A stretch of DNA of 64,000 nt from Microbacterium sp. ABRD28. GTDB taxonomy: Bacteria; Actinomycetota; Actinomycetes; Actinomycetales; Microbacteriaceae. A program made the translations under genes and the position numbers. Numbering within the stretch: position 1 is the stretch's first letter; every line of letters begins with the position of its first letter. Shown piece by piece: positions 28,086 through 37,137 of the stretch. Location of the stretch: positions 2,108,001 to 2,172,000 of the forward strand of contig NZ_CP031015.1 in the NCBI RefSeq assembly GCF_003850245.1, in the 5' to 3' direction. The notes beneath the pieces are model-generated. The model saw only the letters and a program-made list of their open reading frames with translations. It did no database searches and was not told the origin of the DNA.

Positions 28086-29003
28086 TCAGAAACCCAGGCG
28101 ACGCAGCTGCTTCGGGTCGCGCTGCCACTCCTTGGCGATGCGCACGTGCAGCGAGAGGTACACGCGCGTGCCCAGCAGCGGCTCGATCTGCGACCGAGCG
28201 CGGGATCCGACATCCCGCAGGCGCGAACCGCGGTGGCCGATGATGATCGCCTTCTGGCTGTCGCGCTCGACGACGATGTCGGCGAAGACATCGGTCAGGT
28301 CGCTGTCCTCGCGGGGTGCGATGTCCTGGACGACCACTGCGATCGAGTGCGGAAGCTCGTCCCGCACTCCTTCCAGGGCGGCTTCCCGGATGATCTCCGC
28401 GACGCGGTCGTCCACCGATTCGTCGGTGACGACATCGTCGGGGTAGAGCGCCGGTCCCTCCGGCATGAGGGCGAGCACCTCGTCGCTGAGGACGTCGAGC
28501 TGCGTCCGGGTCAGGGCGGACAGCGGGATGACGGCGGCCCAGTCCTCACGGAGGGCGTCGACCTCCATCAGCCTCTCGGTCACCTGTTCGCGCGCGGCCG
28601 CATCGATCTTGGTGACGATGGCGATCTTCTTCGCCCGCGGATAACCGCTCAGCGACGCGGCGATCCGTCGGTCGCCGGGGCCCACGGCGTCGGTGGCAGG
28701 GACGCAGAACCCGATCACGTCGACATCACCCAGAACGTCGTCGACGAGGTCGTTGAGCCGCTGGCCGAGAAGGGTGCGGGGCTTGTGGATGCCGGGGGTG
28801 TCGACGATCACCAGTTGACCGCCCGGGCGGTTGACGATGCCGCGGATCGCCCGGCGGGTGGTCTGGGGCTTCTCGCTCGTGATGGCGATCTTCTCGCCGA
28901 CGAGGGCGTTCATGAGGGTGGACTTGCCCACGTTCGGTCGGCCGACGAAGGTCACGAATCCGGAGCGCGATCCGGTCGGCGTGTCGGCGGGATCGTCTGT
29001 CAT
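28086..29003 (-). CDS. era: GTPase Era
   Basis: Era binds 16S rRNA near its 3' end and acts in small-subunit assembly. The 305-residue protein has G1 GRPNVGKST, G2 region TTRRAIRG, G3 DTPGI and G4 TKID, followed by a C-terminal KH domain (AIIIGHRGSRLRDVGSRAR). The ATG overlaps the stop of the CNNM gene by four bases. It is the last gene of the HIT-PhoH-YbeY-CNNM-Era run; ybeY and era both serve ribosome maturation. Confidence 0.97.
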   Translation of the reverse strand: MTDDPADTPTGSRSGFVTFVGRPNVGKSTLMNALVGEKIAITSEKPQTTRRAIRGIVNRPGGQLVIVDTPGIHKPRTLLGQRLNDLVDDVLGDVDVIGFCVPATDAVGPGDRRIAASLSGYPRAKKIAIVTKIDAAAREQVTERLMEVDALREDWAAVIPLSALTRTQLDVLSDEVLALMPEGPALYPDDVVTDESVDDRVAEIIREAALEGVRDELPHSIAVVVQDIAPREDSDLTDVFADIVVERDSQKAIIIGHRGSRLRDVGSRARSQIEPLLGTRVYLSLHVRIAKEWQRDPKQLRRLGF

Positions 29004-30310
29004 CGTGCTCCTGCTTCCCGTTCACTGTGCTCGCGCTCCCGCGCGGCTGCGGCTTCTTCCGTCCGCTCGACGAAGACGGTCGCGAGACCGCGCCCGCGTC
29101 CGCGCGACGTGCCTCCTGTGATCAGGAGGCCGAGGTATTCGGCGGTTGCGCCGGGTTGCGGCACCTGGCCGAGGGCTTTGCCGAGAAGGCCTCCGATCGA
29201 GTCGACGTCCTCGTCTTCCAGCTCGATCCCGAACAGATCGCCCACCGCGTCCAAGCCAAGACGGGCGCTGACCCGGTAGCGGCCGGAGTCGACCTCGACG
29301 ACCTCGTCGGCGCGCGGGTCGTACTCGTCGGAGATCTCTCCCACGAGCTCCTCGATGATGTCCTCCAGGGTGATCAGGCCCGAGACGCCCCCGTACTCAT
29401 CGACGACGAGGCAGACGTGCACCGCGTCCCGCTTCATCTGCTGCAGCAGAGTCTCGGCGCGCATGGATTCGGGGACGAACACGGCCTTGCGGGCGATGCG
29501 CGTGACCGGTGCGTCGCGCCAGCCGGACTCGTCGCGGAACCCGAACTGCACGAGGTCTTTGAGGTACAGCACCCCGACCACGTCGTCGGCGTCCTCATCG
29601 ATGAGCGGAACGCGGGAGACGCCCTTGTCGAGGAAGACCTGCATCGCCTCGCGGGTGGAGGTGGTTGCCCCGACGGTGACCATGTCGGTGCGGGGCACCA
29701 TCACCGCTCGCACGAAGGTGTCGGTGAAGTCGAAAACCGAGTGGATGAGGTCGCGGTCGTCCTGCTCGATCAGGTCGTGGGAGGCGGCTTCGTCGACGAT
29801 GCTGAGCAGCTGCTCCTCGGAGGCGAACGAGGCACCCCGAGGTGCACCGGGGGTCACCCGGTTGCCCAGGACGACGAGTCCGTGTGCGAGGGGTCCGAGA
29901 ACCAGGCGGGCGCCGCGGATGACCGGGGCGGCGCCGCGGAGAAGACCGCGGGCGTGACGCCGGCCGACGCCGCGGGGGCTGGCGCCCACAAGGACGAAGG
30001 AGATCCCCGTCATCAGCACGATGGCGGCGACGATCGCCCACGGGATGCTGTCGAAGAGGATGACGAAGGACACCGTCACCAGCACCGCGGCCCCCGTCTC
30101 GGCGAGAACGCGGATGAAGACCACGGCCGTGGCGTGAGCGTCGGGATCGGCGGCGATCCGCCGCAGAGACGTGGCATTCCGCGGCGACTGCTCGGCGAGC
30201 TCGCTGAGGTCTCCTCGCGAGGTGACGCCGAGGGCGGCGTCGATCGATGCCATGAGGGCGCCGAAGGCGATGAGGACCAGCGCGAGGAGAAGGAGGAGAA
30301 CGGGGGTCAT
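29000..30310 (-). CDS. CNNM/CorC-type membrane protein with CBS domains (hemolysin family)
   Basis: A 436-residue protein with an N-terminal CNNM membrane domain (helices at about 1-20, 60-90 and 95-115), two CBS domains (VPRTDMVTVGATTSTREAMQVFLDKG and the segment ending LVVDEYGGVSGLITLEDIIEELVGEI) and a C-terminal CorC/HlyC domain. The family is linked to divalent cation, chiefly magnesium, efflux; the name hemolysin is historical. Both ends overlap neighbours by four bases (ybeY and era), so it is translationally coupled in the operon. Confidence 0.93.
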   Translation of the reverse strand: MTPVLLLLLALVLIAFGALMASIDAALGVTSRGDLSELAEQSPRNATSLRRIAADPDAHATAVVFIRVLAETGAAVLVTVSFVILFDSIPWAIVAAIVLMTGISFVLVGASPRGVGRRHARGLLRGAAPVIRGARLVLGPLAHGLVVLGNRVTPGAPRGASFASEEQLLSIVDEAASHDLIEQDDRDLIHSVFDFTDTFVRAVMVPRTDMVTVGATTSTREAMQVFLDKGVSRVPLIDEDADDVVGVLYLKDLVQFGFRDESGWRDAPVTRIARKAVFVPESMRAETLLQQMKRDAVHVCLVVDEYGGVSGLITLEDIIEELVGEISDEYDPRADEVVEVDSGRYRVSARLGLDAVGDLFGIELEDEDVDSIGGLLGKALGQVPQPGATAEYLGLLITGGTSRGRGRGLATVFVERTEEAAAAREREHSEREAGAR

Positions 30311-30777
30311 GACCGCGCGCGACGGCGCTCGCTCATCTGGAAGGAGACGATGAGATCGCGCTGGATCCCGAACATCTCCTTCTCCTCCTCGGGCTCGGCA
30401 TGATCGAAGCCGAGCAGATGCAGCAGGCCATGGGTGGTGAGCATGACCAGTTCGTCCATGGTCGAGTGCCGAGCGGCCGTCGCCTGGGTCTCGGCCACCT
30501 GGGGGCAGAGGACGATGTCGCCGAGGAGCCCCGCCGACGTGGGCGACTCCTCGGTGCCGGGCCGCAGCTCGTCCATCGGGAAGCTCAGCACGTCGGTCGG
30601 CCCCGGCTCATCCATCCACTGCAGGTGAAGCGACTCCATCGCGCCCTCATCGACCAGGAGGATCGCCACGTCGGCTTCCGAGCTGACGTGCAGTTCGCCG
30701 AAGTTGTGCTCCATGAGCCGGAGGAGCACGGTCTCATCGACCGGCATCCCGGATTCGTTGGTGATCTCGATCGTCAC
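30307..30777 (-). CDS. ybeY: rRNA maturation endoribonuclease YbeY
   Basis: A 156-residue zinc protein needed for 16S rRNA 3' end processing. The signature THGLLHLLGFDH gives the three zinc ligands His116, His120 and His126. A short tail of charged residues follows. It overlaps PhoH upstream and the CNNM gene downstream, each by four bases (ATGA). Confidence 0.97.
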   Translation of the reverse strand: MTIEITNESGMPVDETVLLRLMEHNFGELHVSSEADVAILLVDEGAMESLHLQWMDEPGPTDVLSFPMDELRPGTEESPTSAGLLGDIVLCPQVAETQATAARHSTMDELVMLTTHGLLHLLGFDHAEPEEEKEMFGIQRDLIVSFQMSERRRARS

Positions 30778-31853
30778 TGGCGTCCCCGTTTCGGAAGGCG
30801 GTCGCGAGGGCCCGGGGCCCGGGTCGCGGCGCGACGCTCCGCGCGACCAGCCAGCTCGGTCGCCTCGTCGCGTTCGCGACGCGCAGCCAGGCGCCGCTCG
30901 TCGAATTCGCTGTACGCGTCCACGATCCGGCCCACCAGGGTGTGGCGTACGACGTCATCGCTCGTGAGGAAGGAGAAGTGGATGTCGTCGATGCGATCGA
31001 GCACGCGGGTGACCAGGCGCAGCCCCGAGGCGCCCTGCGGGAGGTCGATCTGAGTGATGTCACCGGTCACGACCATCTTGGTCCCGAACCCGAGCCTGGT
31101 CAGGAACATCTTCATCTGCTCGGGCGTGGTGTTCTGGGCCTCGTCGAGGACGACGAACGAGTCGTTGAGGGTGCGCCCGCGCATGTACGCCAGCGGAGCG
31201 ACCTCGATCGTGCCGCTGGCGATGAGCTTGGGCACGATCTCGGGATCCATCATCTCGTTGAGGGCGTCGTAGAGCGGACGCAGGTACGGGTCGATCTTGT
31301 CGGTGAGCGTTCCCGGGAGGAAGCCCAGACGCTCCCCCGCCTCCACCGCCGGACGGGTGAGGATGATCCGGTTGACCTCTTTGCGCTGCAGCGCCTGGAC
31401 GGCCTTCGCCATCGCCAGATAGGTCTTGCCGGTACCGGCCGGTCCGATGCCGAAGACGATCGTGTGATCGTCGATCGCGTCGACGTACGCCTTCTGTCCG
31501 AGGGTCTTGGGGCGGATGACGCGGCCCCGCGTCGACAGCAGTGGCTCGCCGAGAACCTCGGACGGGCGGGGTCCGCCGTCGCTGCGGAGGATCCGGTCGG
31601 CGGAGGTGACATCGGCGGGGCCGAGGCTCTGTCCCGCCTTGGTCATCGCGAGCAACTCGTGGACCAGCACGCGGGCGGCGGCCACGGCGTCGGCATCGCC
31701 GGTGAGGGTGATCTCGTTGCCGCGCACGTGCACGTCGACATCGGGATGCTCCTTCTCGACCACGCGCAGCAGACGGTCCTGCGGACCGAGCAGCTGGACC
31801 ATGGCGACGCCGTCCGCGAGGACGCGCTCGACGGCGGGTGGGGTGTCAGGCAC
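30774..31853 (-). CDS. PhoH family P-loop ATPase
   Basis: A 359-residue PhoH/PhoL-type protein. An N-terminal KH-like region is followed by Walker A GPAGTGKTYLA near residue 140 and Walker B FVVLDEAQNTT, with GDITQIDLP as a later sensor. The family is thought to be an RNA helicase or ATPase acting with YbeY, which is the next gene. The start codon lies eight bases inside the end of the HIT gene. The C-terminus is a basic, Arg/Ala-rich tail. Confidence 0.94.
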   Translation of the reverse strand: MPDTPPAVERVLADGVAMVQLLGPQDRLLRVVEKEHPDVDVHVRGNEITLTGDADAVAAARVLVHELLAMTKAGQSLGPADVTSADRILRSDGGPRPSEVLGEPLLSTRGRVIRPKTLGQKAYVDAIDDHTIVFGIGPAGTGKTYLAMAKAVQALQRKEVNRIILTRPAVEAGERLGFLPGTLTDKIDPYLRPLYDALNEMMDPEIVPKLIASGTIEVAPLAYMRGRTLNDSFVVLDEAQNTTPEQMKMFLTRLGFGTKMVVTGDITQIDLPQGASGLRLVTRVLDRIDDIHFSFLTSDDVVRHTLVGRIVDAYSEFDERRLAARRERDEATELAGRAERRAATRAPGPRDRLPKRGRQ

Positions 31854-32193
31854 GAAGCTCCTTCTCTTGCAGGCCCCCGGCGAGGACGTGCGCGTGCACG
31901 TGGAAGACCGTCTGTCCGGCGTTGGCGCCGGTGTTGAACACGAGGCGGTAATCGCCGTCGGCGTGCTGCGCCGCGAGCGATCCGGCCAGCGCGACCATTT
32001 CGCTCAGGAGTGCCGGGTCGCCTGCGGCGAGCTCCCCCACGTCGCGGTAGCGCTCGGTCTTGGGAATGACGAGCAGGTGCACGGGGGCCTGGGGGGCGAT
32101 GTCGCGGATGGCGAAGACGTTCTCCGTCTCGGTGAGGATCTCTCCCGGGATGTCGCCGGTGAGGATACGGCTGAAGACCGACGGTTCGCTCAT
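31846..32193 (-). CDS. HIT domain protein (HinT-type purine nucleotide hydrolase)
   Basis: A 115-residue histidine-triad protein with the catalytic HVHAH at residues 98-102 (VFHVHAHVLAGG). HinT-type enzymes hydrolyse nucleoside phosphoramidates and aminoacyl adenylates. The ATG at 32193 has a TAGACT -10 ending six bases upstream and is probably leaderless, so transcription of the HIT-PhoH-YbeY-CNNM-Era run starts here rather than from hrcA. Confidence 0.94.
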   Translation of the reverse strand: MSEPSVFSRILTGDIPGEILTETENVFAIRDIAPQAPVHLLVIPKTERYRDVGELAAGDPALLSEMVALAGSLAAQHADGDYRLVFNTGANAGQTVFHVHAHVLAGGLQEKELRA

Positions 32194-32199
32194 GGAGGA

Positions 32200-32205
32200 A
32201 GTCTA
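32200..32205 (-). promoter_or_regulatory. -10 of leaderless promoter, HIT gene
   Basis: TAGACT on the minus strand ends six bases before the ATG at 32193. The intervening TCCTCC is the complement of a Shine-Dalgarno, so no ribosome site is present. Confidence 0.55.
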
Positions 32206-32216
32206 CCGAGGGGCCG

Positions 32217-32945
32217 TCACCAGCGACCGAGGGCACCGCTGACGACGGCGATCGCTGCGGGACCCGCCGTCGAGGTGCGCAGGACGGATTCGCCGAGGCG
32301 ACGGAGGGTCGCTCCGGCGTCTTCCAGCAGGGCGAGTTCCTGCGGGGTGATGCCACCCTCGGGACCGACCACGAGCAGCAGGTCGCGGCTCGACGAGGCA
32401 AGCCCGCTCAGCCGCTCGGACGCCGTCGGCTCGAGGACGACGACGAGGTCGCTGTCCGCACGCGCCGCGATCGCGGCCGTCGTGACCGGCTCGGACACGA
32501 GGGGAACCCAGGGCCGGTGGGCCTGCTTCGCCGCCTCCCGGGCGATCGTCTGCCACCGCTCTCGTCCCTTGGCCGCCTTGGCCGCGTCCCAGCGGGAGAT
32601 GCTCCGCGCGGCTTGCCAGGGGATGATCTCGTCCACGCCGAGCTCGGTCGCGGCCTGAACGGCCAGTTCGTCGCGGTCGCCCTTGGCCAGGGCTTGGACC
32701 AGGACCACGCGAGGGGCAGGGGCGGCGATCTGCGATCTCGCCGACACCCGCACTGCCACCGACGACGGGGACACCGACTCGCAGGCGCCCTCGAGCCACA
32801 CCCCGGCGCCGTCGCCGACGGTCACACTCTCACCGACGCGCACCCGCCGCACCGTGGCGGCGTGCTTCGCCTCGGCACCGGTCAGGGTCACGACGCCGCC
32901 GACGGGCGTCGTGGTCGCCTCGGAGGCCAAGAAGTGCAGGGGCAC
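32217..32945 (-). CDS. rsmE: 16S rRNA (uracil(1498)-N3)-methyltransferase
   Basis: RsmE methylates U1498 in the decoding region of 16S rRNA with S-adenosylmethionine. The 242-residue SPOUT enzyme has an N-terminal PUA-like domain and the knot motifs LLVVGPEGGITPQE and LGESVLRTSTA. It begins three bases after the dnaJ stop, giving the order hrcA-dnaJ-rsmE, an arrangement common in Gram-positive genomes. Confidence 0.96.
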   Translation of the reverse strand: MPLHFLASEATTTPVGGVVTLTGAEAKHAATVRRVRVGESVTVGDGAGVWLEGACESVSPSSVAVRVSARSQIAAPAPRVVLVQALAKGDRDELAVQAATELGVDEIIPWQAARSISRWDAAKAAKGRERWQTIAREAAKQAHRPWVPLVSEPVTTAAIAARADSDLVVVLEPTASERLSGLASSSRDLLLVVGPEGGITPQELALLEDAGATLRRLGESVLRTSTAGPAAIAVVSGALGRW

Positions 32946-32948
32946 CGC

Positions 32949-34067
32949 TCAGCCGTTCCGGAAACGATCCCGGAGCTTGGCGAACAGGCCCTGGTGGAAT
33001 TCGGAGAGGCGCGGCGGGGCGGGCTTGGTGCGCTTGGCGAGCTCTTCGATGAGGGCGCGCTCCCGGTGGTCGAGCCGTGTGGGGGTCACCACCTGCACGC
33101 CGACGCGAAGATCGCCGCGCTGCGAGCCGCGCAGCGGTGTGATGCCGCGCCCCTTGATGGTCAGCACGTCGCCGGACTGCACGCCGGCCCTCAGTTCGAG
33201 GTCGACCGGTCCGTCGAGCGAGTCGATCGTCGTGTGGGTGCCGAGGATCGCGTCGGGCATCGACACCTCGAGCGTCGCCAGCAGGTCATCGCCGTCGCGC
33301 GAGAACACCGGGTCGGGTGCGATGTTCACCTCGAGGTAGAGATCGCCGTTGGGTCCGCCGGCGGGGCCCACCTCGCCCGACCCGGGCAGTTGCAGACGCA
33401 GACCGCTCTCGACGCCCGCCGGTACGTCGATCGAGACCGTGCGGCGTGAGCGAACCCGCCCCTGCCCCTGGCAGGTGGCGCAGGGATACGGGATCGTCGT
33501 GCCGTACCCCTGGCATACCGAGCACGGCTGGGAGGTGACGACATTGCCGAGGAGGCTTCGGACCTGCCGCTGAACGTGGCCCGTGCCGTGGCAGATGTCG
33601 CACGTGACGGGTGAGGTGCCGGGTTGGCAGCACGATCCGGTGCACGTCTCGCACACCACGGCGGTGTCGACCTCGATGTCGCGGTGCACGCCGAACACGA
33701 CGTCCTTGAGCTCGAGGTTGATCCGAACCAGCGCGTCTTGACCGCGTTCGCGCCGTGAGCGCGGCCGGGCACCGCGCGCCCCGCCGCCTCCTCCCCCGCC
33801 GAAGAAGGTCTCGAAGATGTCGCTGAACCCGCCGAACCCGCCGGCGGCTCCGCCGAAGGCGGTGTCGCCGCCGACGTCGTAGCGGGCGCGCTGGTCGGGG
33901 TCGCTCAGCACGTCGTAGGCGTGCGTGACGAGCTTGAACCGCTCCGCCGCGTCCTCACCGGGATTGACGTCGGGGTGCAGCTCTCGCGCCAGCCGTCGGT
34001 AGGCGCGCTTGATGTCGTCGGGGCTGGCGTCACGCGCCACACCGAGTACTTCGTAGTGGTCAGCCAC
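32949..34067 (-). CDS. dnaJ: Chaperone DnaJ (HrcA-linked copy)
   Basis: A 372-residue type I Hsp40 that stimulates DnaK. The J domain has HPD at 31-33, then a Gly/Phe/Ala-rich linker (about 75-105) and a cysteine-rich domain. The four zinc repeats start at Cys139. The first reads CETCTGSC instead of CxxCxGxG: Gly146 is replaced by Cys (TGC), next to another Cys. The other three are [16 protein letters not shown] and CATCQGQG. The start is GTG 34067 behind AGGAAGGTGAAA. It follows hrcA and should be heat-induced through CIRCE. Confidence 0.96.
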   Translation of the reverse strand: MADHYEVLGVARDASPDDIKRAYRRLARELHPDVNPGEDAAERFKLVTHAYDVLSDPDQRARYDVGGDTAFGGAAGGFGGFSDIFETFFGGGGGGGARGARPRSRRERGQDALVRINLELKDVVFGVHRDIEVDTAVVCETCTGSCCQPGTSPVTCDICHGTGHVQRQVRSLLGNVVTSQPCSVCQGYGTTIPYPCATCQGQGRVRSRRTVSIDVPAGVESGLRLQLPGSGEVGPAGGPNGDLYLEVNIAPDPVFSRDGDDLLATLEVSMPDAILGTHTTIDSLDGPVDLELRAGVQSGDVLTIKGRGITPLRGSQRGDLRVGVQVVTPTRLDHRERALIEELAKRTKPAPPRLSEFHQGLFAKLRDRFRNG

Positions 34068-34116
34068 TTTCACCTTCCTGCCGCGCCGGGCGCGGGGAGT
34101 CTGCGGAATGCTGTCG

Positions 34117-35157
34117 TCAGCGGGCGTTCTCGTCTTCGTCCAGGAGACGAGTGAGGTACCTCGCCACGGCCCGGACGGCCGCGAGGTTGGTCGGGTAGTC
34201 CATGCGGGTCGGTCCGAGCACGCCGACGCGAGCACGAGAGCCCGTCGCGTCGTAGTCGCTCGCGACGACGGACGCTTCGCTCAGGCCGAAGGGCTCGTTC
34301 TCGCGGCCGATGCTCGCCGCGAGGCCCTGATCGTCGGCGACCATCTCTCCCATGAGCCTCAGCAGTGTCACCTGCTCTTCGATGGCCTCCAGCAGCGGAT
34401 AGATGCTGCCGCGGAAATCCGCTTCGCTGCGGGCGAGGTTGGCGCTGCCGGCGAGCACGAGTCGGTCCTGGCGGAAGCCGTCCAGTTCCTCCCCGATGAC
34501 CCGGAGGATCGCCTGGAGCGCGGGGCCGTCGGGATCCCCGGGGGTCTCGCCCGCCTCGACGGCGGTCGCGACCCCGGCGACGCCCTCCCGCACCGGCACT
34601 CCGACGACGAGGTCGGAGACCCGGCCGCGGATCCGCTGCATCCGGTCCTCATCGATCTCCATTCCCGGGAACGCGAGTCGCTGCGAGACCCGGCCGGTGT
34701 CGGTGACGACGATGACCAGCACCTTCAGTGCGTCGAGGCGTACGAGCTCCACGTGGGAGACCGTCGCCCGCGCGAAAGACGGATACTGCACGATCGCGAC
34801 GTGCCCGGTGAGGACCGTCAGAGCGCGCACCGTGCGGGCGAGCACTTCGTCGAGATCCGAGGGACCTTCCAAGAACGACGAGATGGCCGTCCGCTGGGCG
34901 GGGCTCAGAGGCCGGACCTGGGCGAGGTGATCGACGAAGACGCGGTAGCCCTTGTCGGTCGGGACCCGCCCCGACGACGTGTGCGGGGCGACGATGAGGT
35001 CTTCGTCTTCGAGCAGAGCCATGTCGTTGCGGATGGTGGCGGCGGACACGCCGAAGGCGTGACGCTCGACGATGGCCTTGCTGCCGACGGGTTCGCGCGT
35101 GTCGACGTAGTCCTGCACGATGGCGCGCAGCACCTGCAATCCGCGTTCGCTGACCAT
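34117..35157 (-). CDS. hrcA: Heat-inducible transcription repressor HrcA
   Basis: HrcA represses heat-shock genes by binding CIRCE elements and is released when GroEL is occupied by unfolded protein. The 346-residue protein has an N-terminal winged helix ([44 protein letters not shown]) and the C-terminal GAF-like domain. The ATG at 35157 is preceded by a CIRCE copy 31 bases away, so the gene regulates itself. dnaJ starts 49 bases downstream. Confidence 0.97.
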   Translation of the reverse strand: MVSERGLQVLRAIVQDYVDTREPVGSKAIVERHAFGVSAATIRNDMALLEDEDLIVAPHTSSGRVPTDKGYRVFVDHLAQVRPLSPAQRTAISSFLEGPSDLDEVLARTVRALTVLTGHVAIVQYPSFARATVSHVELVRLDALKVLVIVVTDTGRVSQRLAFPGMEIDEDRMQRIRGRVSDLVVGVPVREGVAGVATAVEAGETPGDPDGPALQAILRVIGEELDGFRQDRLVLAGSANLARSEADFRGSIYPLLEAIEEQVTLLRLMGEMVADDQGLAASIGRENEPFGLSEASVVASDYDATGSRARVGVLGPTRMDYPTNLAAVRAVARYLTRLLDEDENAR

Positions 35158-35187
35158 GACACCCCCTTCGTCGGCCTGCCGACACCC

Positions 35188-35214
35188 CTGGCACTCGTGG
35201 GATCCGAGTGCCAA
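35188..35214. promoter_or_regulatory. CIRCE element (HrcA operator)
   Basis: On the hrcA strand TTGGCACTC, nine bases, then GAGTGCCAG. This matches the CIRCE consensus TTAGCACTC-N9-GAGTGCTAA except at two positions per arm. The TAGAAT -10 abuts it, so the transcription start lies inside the element. Confidence 0.93.
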
Positions 35215-35219
35215 TTCTA
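35214..35219 (-). promoter_or_regulatory. -10 of the hrcA promoter
   Basis: TAGAAT on the minus strand shares one base with the CIRCE arm. The -35 region is weak (TCCGAC at a 16-base spacing). Confidence 0.55.
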
Positions 35220-35259
35220 TCGGAACACCCTCGACGTCGGACGGCCGGATCACGGCATG

Positions 35260-36471
35260 TCAGGCCGTGAGCGTGCGAACGACGTGGTCGGCCAGGAGTC
35301 GGCCGCGCCGGGTCAGCCGCACCCGGTCGATGGTCTGAGGTTCGACCAGGCCGTCCGCCACGAGCCCCGGGAGGGCGGCATCCGCGCCCGGTGGGAGGGA
35401 CGAGGTGGCCAGACCCTCGCGGGTGCGGACGCCGAGGAGAACCGCCTCGAGGAGCCGGGATGACGGTGACAGGACCTCGCGCCCCGCTGCGGGAGACAGG
35501 CCCTCGGCGAGCCGTTGGGCGTAGGCGGCCGGATGACGCACGTTCCAGAAGCGGGTTCCGGCCACATGGCCGTGCGCGCCGGGGCCGAACCCCCACCAGT
35601 CGCTGCCCCGCCAGTACGCGGCATTGTGGCGACAGCGATCGGCGGGGGTCCGAGCCCAGTTGGACACCTCGTACCACGACAGCCCCGCCCCGGTGAGCAG
35701 ATCGTCTGCGAGCTCGTACATCTCCGCCTGCAGATCGTCGTCGGGGAGGGCGAGTTCCCCGCGTCGGATGCGGCGGGCCAGCGCCGTCCCCTCCTCGACG
35801 ATGAGGGCGTAGGCGGAGAGGTGGTCGGGGTCGAGCGCGATCGCCGTCTCGAGCGAGACGCGCCAGTCGGCCAGTGATTCTCCCGGTGCGCCGTAGATCA
35901 GATCGATGCTGACACCGAGCCCGGCTTCGCGGGCGGCAGCCACGGCGGTGGCCACCGCGTCGGTGCGGTGCGAGCGATCCAGCGTCGCCAGCACAGGAGG
36001 AACAGCGGACTGCATGCCGATCGACAGCCTGGTCACCCCGGCCTCCGCGAGGCGGCGTGCGACCGCCTCGTCGACGGTGTCGGGGTTGGCCTCCACCGTC
36101 ACTTCGGGCTCGATGGCCCCCGGAAACGCCGCACGCACGCCCTCGAGCATGCGCACGAGGTCGTCGGCGGGAAGAAGGGTGGGCGTGCCCCCGCCGAAGA
36201 ACACCGTCTCGACCGGTCGCAGCCGCCCGGTCTCGGACAGCACGCGGCGGGCCAGCTCCACTTCGCGCAACAGAGTGTCGGCGTAGTCGTCCTGCCTGGC
36301 GCCGCGTAGCTCGGTGGCGGTGTAGGTGTTGAAATCGCAGTACCCGCAGCGCACCCGGCAGAAGGGGATGTGTAGATAGGCGCCGAAGGGCACCGACGGG
36401 TCGATGACCGTGCCGGCCGGCAGCGAGCCGTCGGCCGGGGCGGGTTCACCGAGGGGAAGCGCGGCTCCCAC
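35260..36471 (-). CDS. hemW: Radical SAM heme chaperone HemW
   Basis: A 403-residue radical SAM protein once annotated as oxygen-independent coproporphyrinogen oxidase. The cluster motif is HIPFCRVRCGYCDF with Cys38, Cys42 and Cys45 and no fourth N-terminal Cys, as in HemW, which inserts heme into respiratory enzymes. GGGTP and the C-terminal HemN domain follow. It starts two bases after the DUF1990 stop, so the two are co-transcribed. Confidence 0.94.
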   Translation of the reverse strand: MGAALPLGEPAPADGSLPAGTVIDPSVPFGAYLHIPFCRVRCGYCDFNTYTATELRGARQDDYADTLLREVELARRVLSETGRLRPVETVFFGGGTPTLLPADDLVRMLEGVRAAFPGAIEPEVTVEANPDTVDEAVARRLAEAGVTRLSIGMQSAVPPVLATLDRSHRTDAVATAVAAAREAGLGVSIDLIYGAPGESLADWRVSLETAIALDPDHLSAYALIVEEGTALARRIRRGELALPDDDLQAEMYELADDLLTGAGLSWYEVSNWARTPADRCRHNAAYWRGSDWWGFGPGAHGHVAGTRFWNVRHPAAYAQRLAEGLSPAAGREVLSPSSRLLEAVLLGVRTREGLATSSLPPGADAALPGLVADGLVEPQTIDRVRLTRRGRLLADHVVRTLTA

Positions 36472-36473
36472 GC

Positions 36474-37124
36474 TCAGGCGGGGGTGGCGTACAGCGGGGA
36501 GATGGCACGCAGGTAGCGGGTGAACAGTTCGCGACGGCGGCGCCGGGTGAGAGCGGGGAAGAGTCGATAGAGCAGCGCCTGCGGCGCGTCGAAGGCGCGA
36601 ACCGTGAACCAGACCTCGTCGTTGTCGTGCCAGTCGAGCATGAACGATTCCTCGCCGCTGACGACCGACCCCTGCACCGTGCCGAGGGCGAAGCCGATGC
36701 GGCGGGGTTCCTCGACCGCGAAGATCACCCGCAGTTCGCCGTCGGCGCGCATTCCCGCGACCCGACCCCCCAGGTGCACGGTCGCGCCGGCGGTGACGAA
36801 GGGGGTGCCGTCGGAGTCGTAGCGCTGCTCGACCTCGAGCTTGCTCGGAGCGATGAGAGCGCCGTTCTCATCGAAGCTCACGCCGGCGTACATCGGGCCG
36901 GCGGCGGGGCGGACGTCGGTCAGCTCCAACCCGGCTCCGCGCTGCGCACTCCACGAGAGCAGCGACTCGCCGGCGGCGCGGAAGCGCTCCTCGCCGCTGC
37001 CGATCCGCCACGATTCCTCCGCCGGGATGCTCCGCTCCGGCGGGAAGTGCATGAGATCGGCGGCCTGGGTGGCCCCGACGGCGGCATAGTCGACCGTGTC
37101 ATCCCTGAAGGTTCCGCGGCGCAT
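36474..37124 (-). CDS. DUF1990 family protein
   Basis: A 216-residue protein recognised as DUF1990 (DYAAVGATQAADLMHFPPE, VVSGEESFMLDWHDNDEVWFTVRAF). The fold is likely a helix-grip, START-like domain; no catalytic function is known. The ATG at 37124 is preceded at seven bases by TAGGCT, whose first three bases are the stop codon of lepA. An open frame reaching 37157 is not needed. hemW follows directly. Confidence 0.88.
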   Translation of the reverse strand: MRRGTFRDDTVDYAAVGATQAADLMHFPPERSIPAEESWRIGSGEERFRAAGESLLSWSAQRGAGLELTDVRPAAGPMYAGVSFDENGALIAPSKLEVEQRYDSDGTPFVTAGATVHLGGRVAGMRADGELRVIFAVEEPRRIGFALGTVQGSVVSGEESFMLDWHDNDEVWFTVRAFDAPQALLYRLFPALTRRRRRELFTRYLRAISPLYATPA

Positions 37125-37131
37125 GGCTGAC

Positions 37132-37137
37132 AGCCTA
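37132..37137 (-). promoter_or_regulatory. -10 of leaderless promoter, DUF1990-hemW
   Basis: TAGGCT on the minus strand ends seven bases before the ATG at 37124. Its TAG is the lepA stop codon (37137-37135). Confidence 0.45.
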
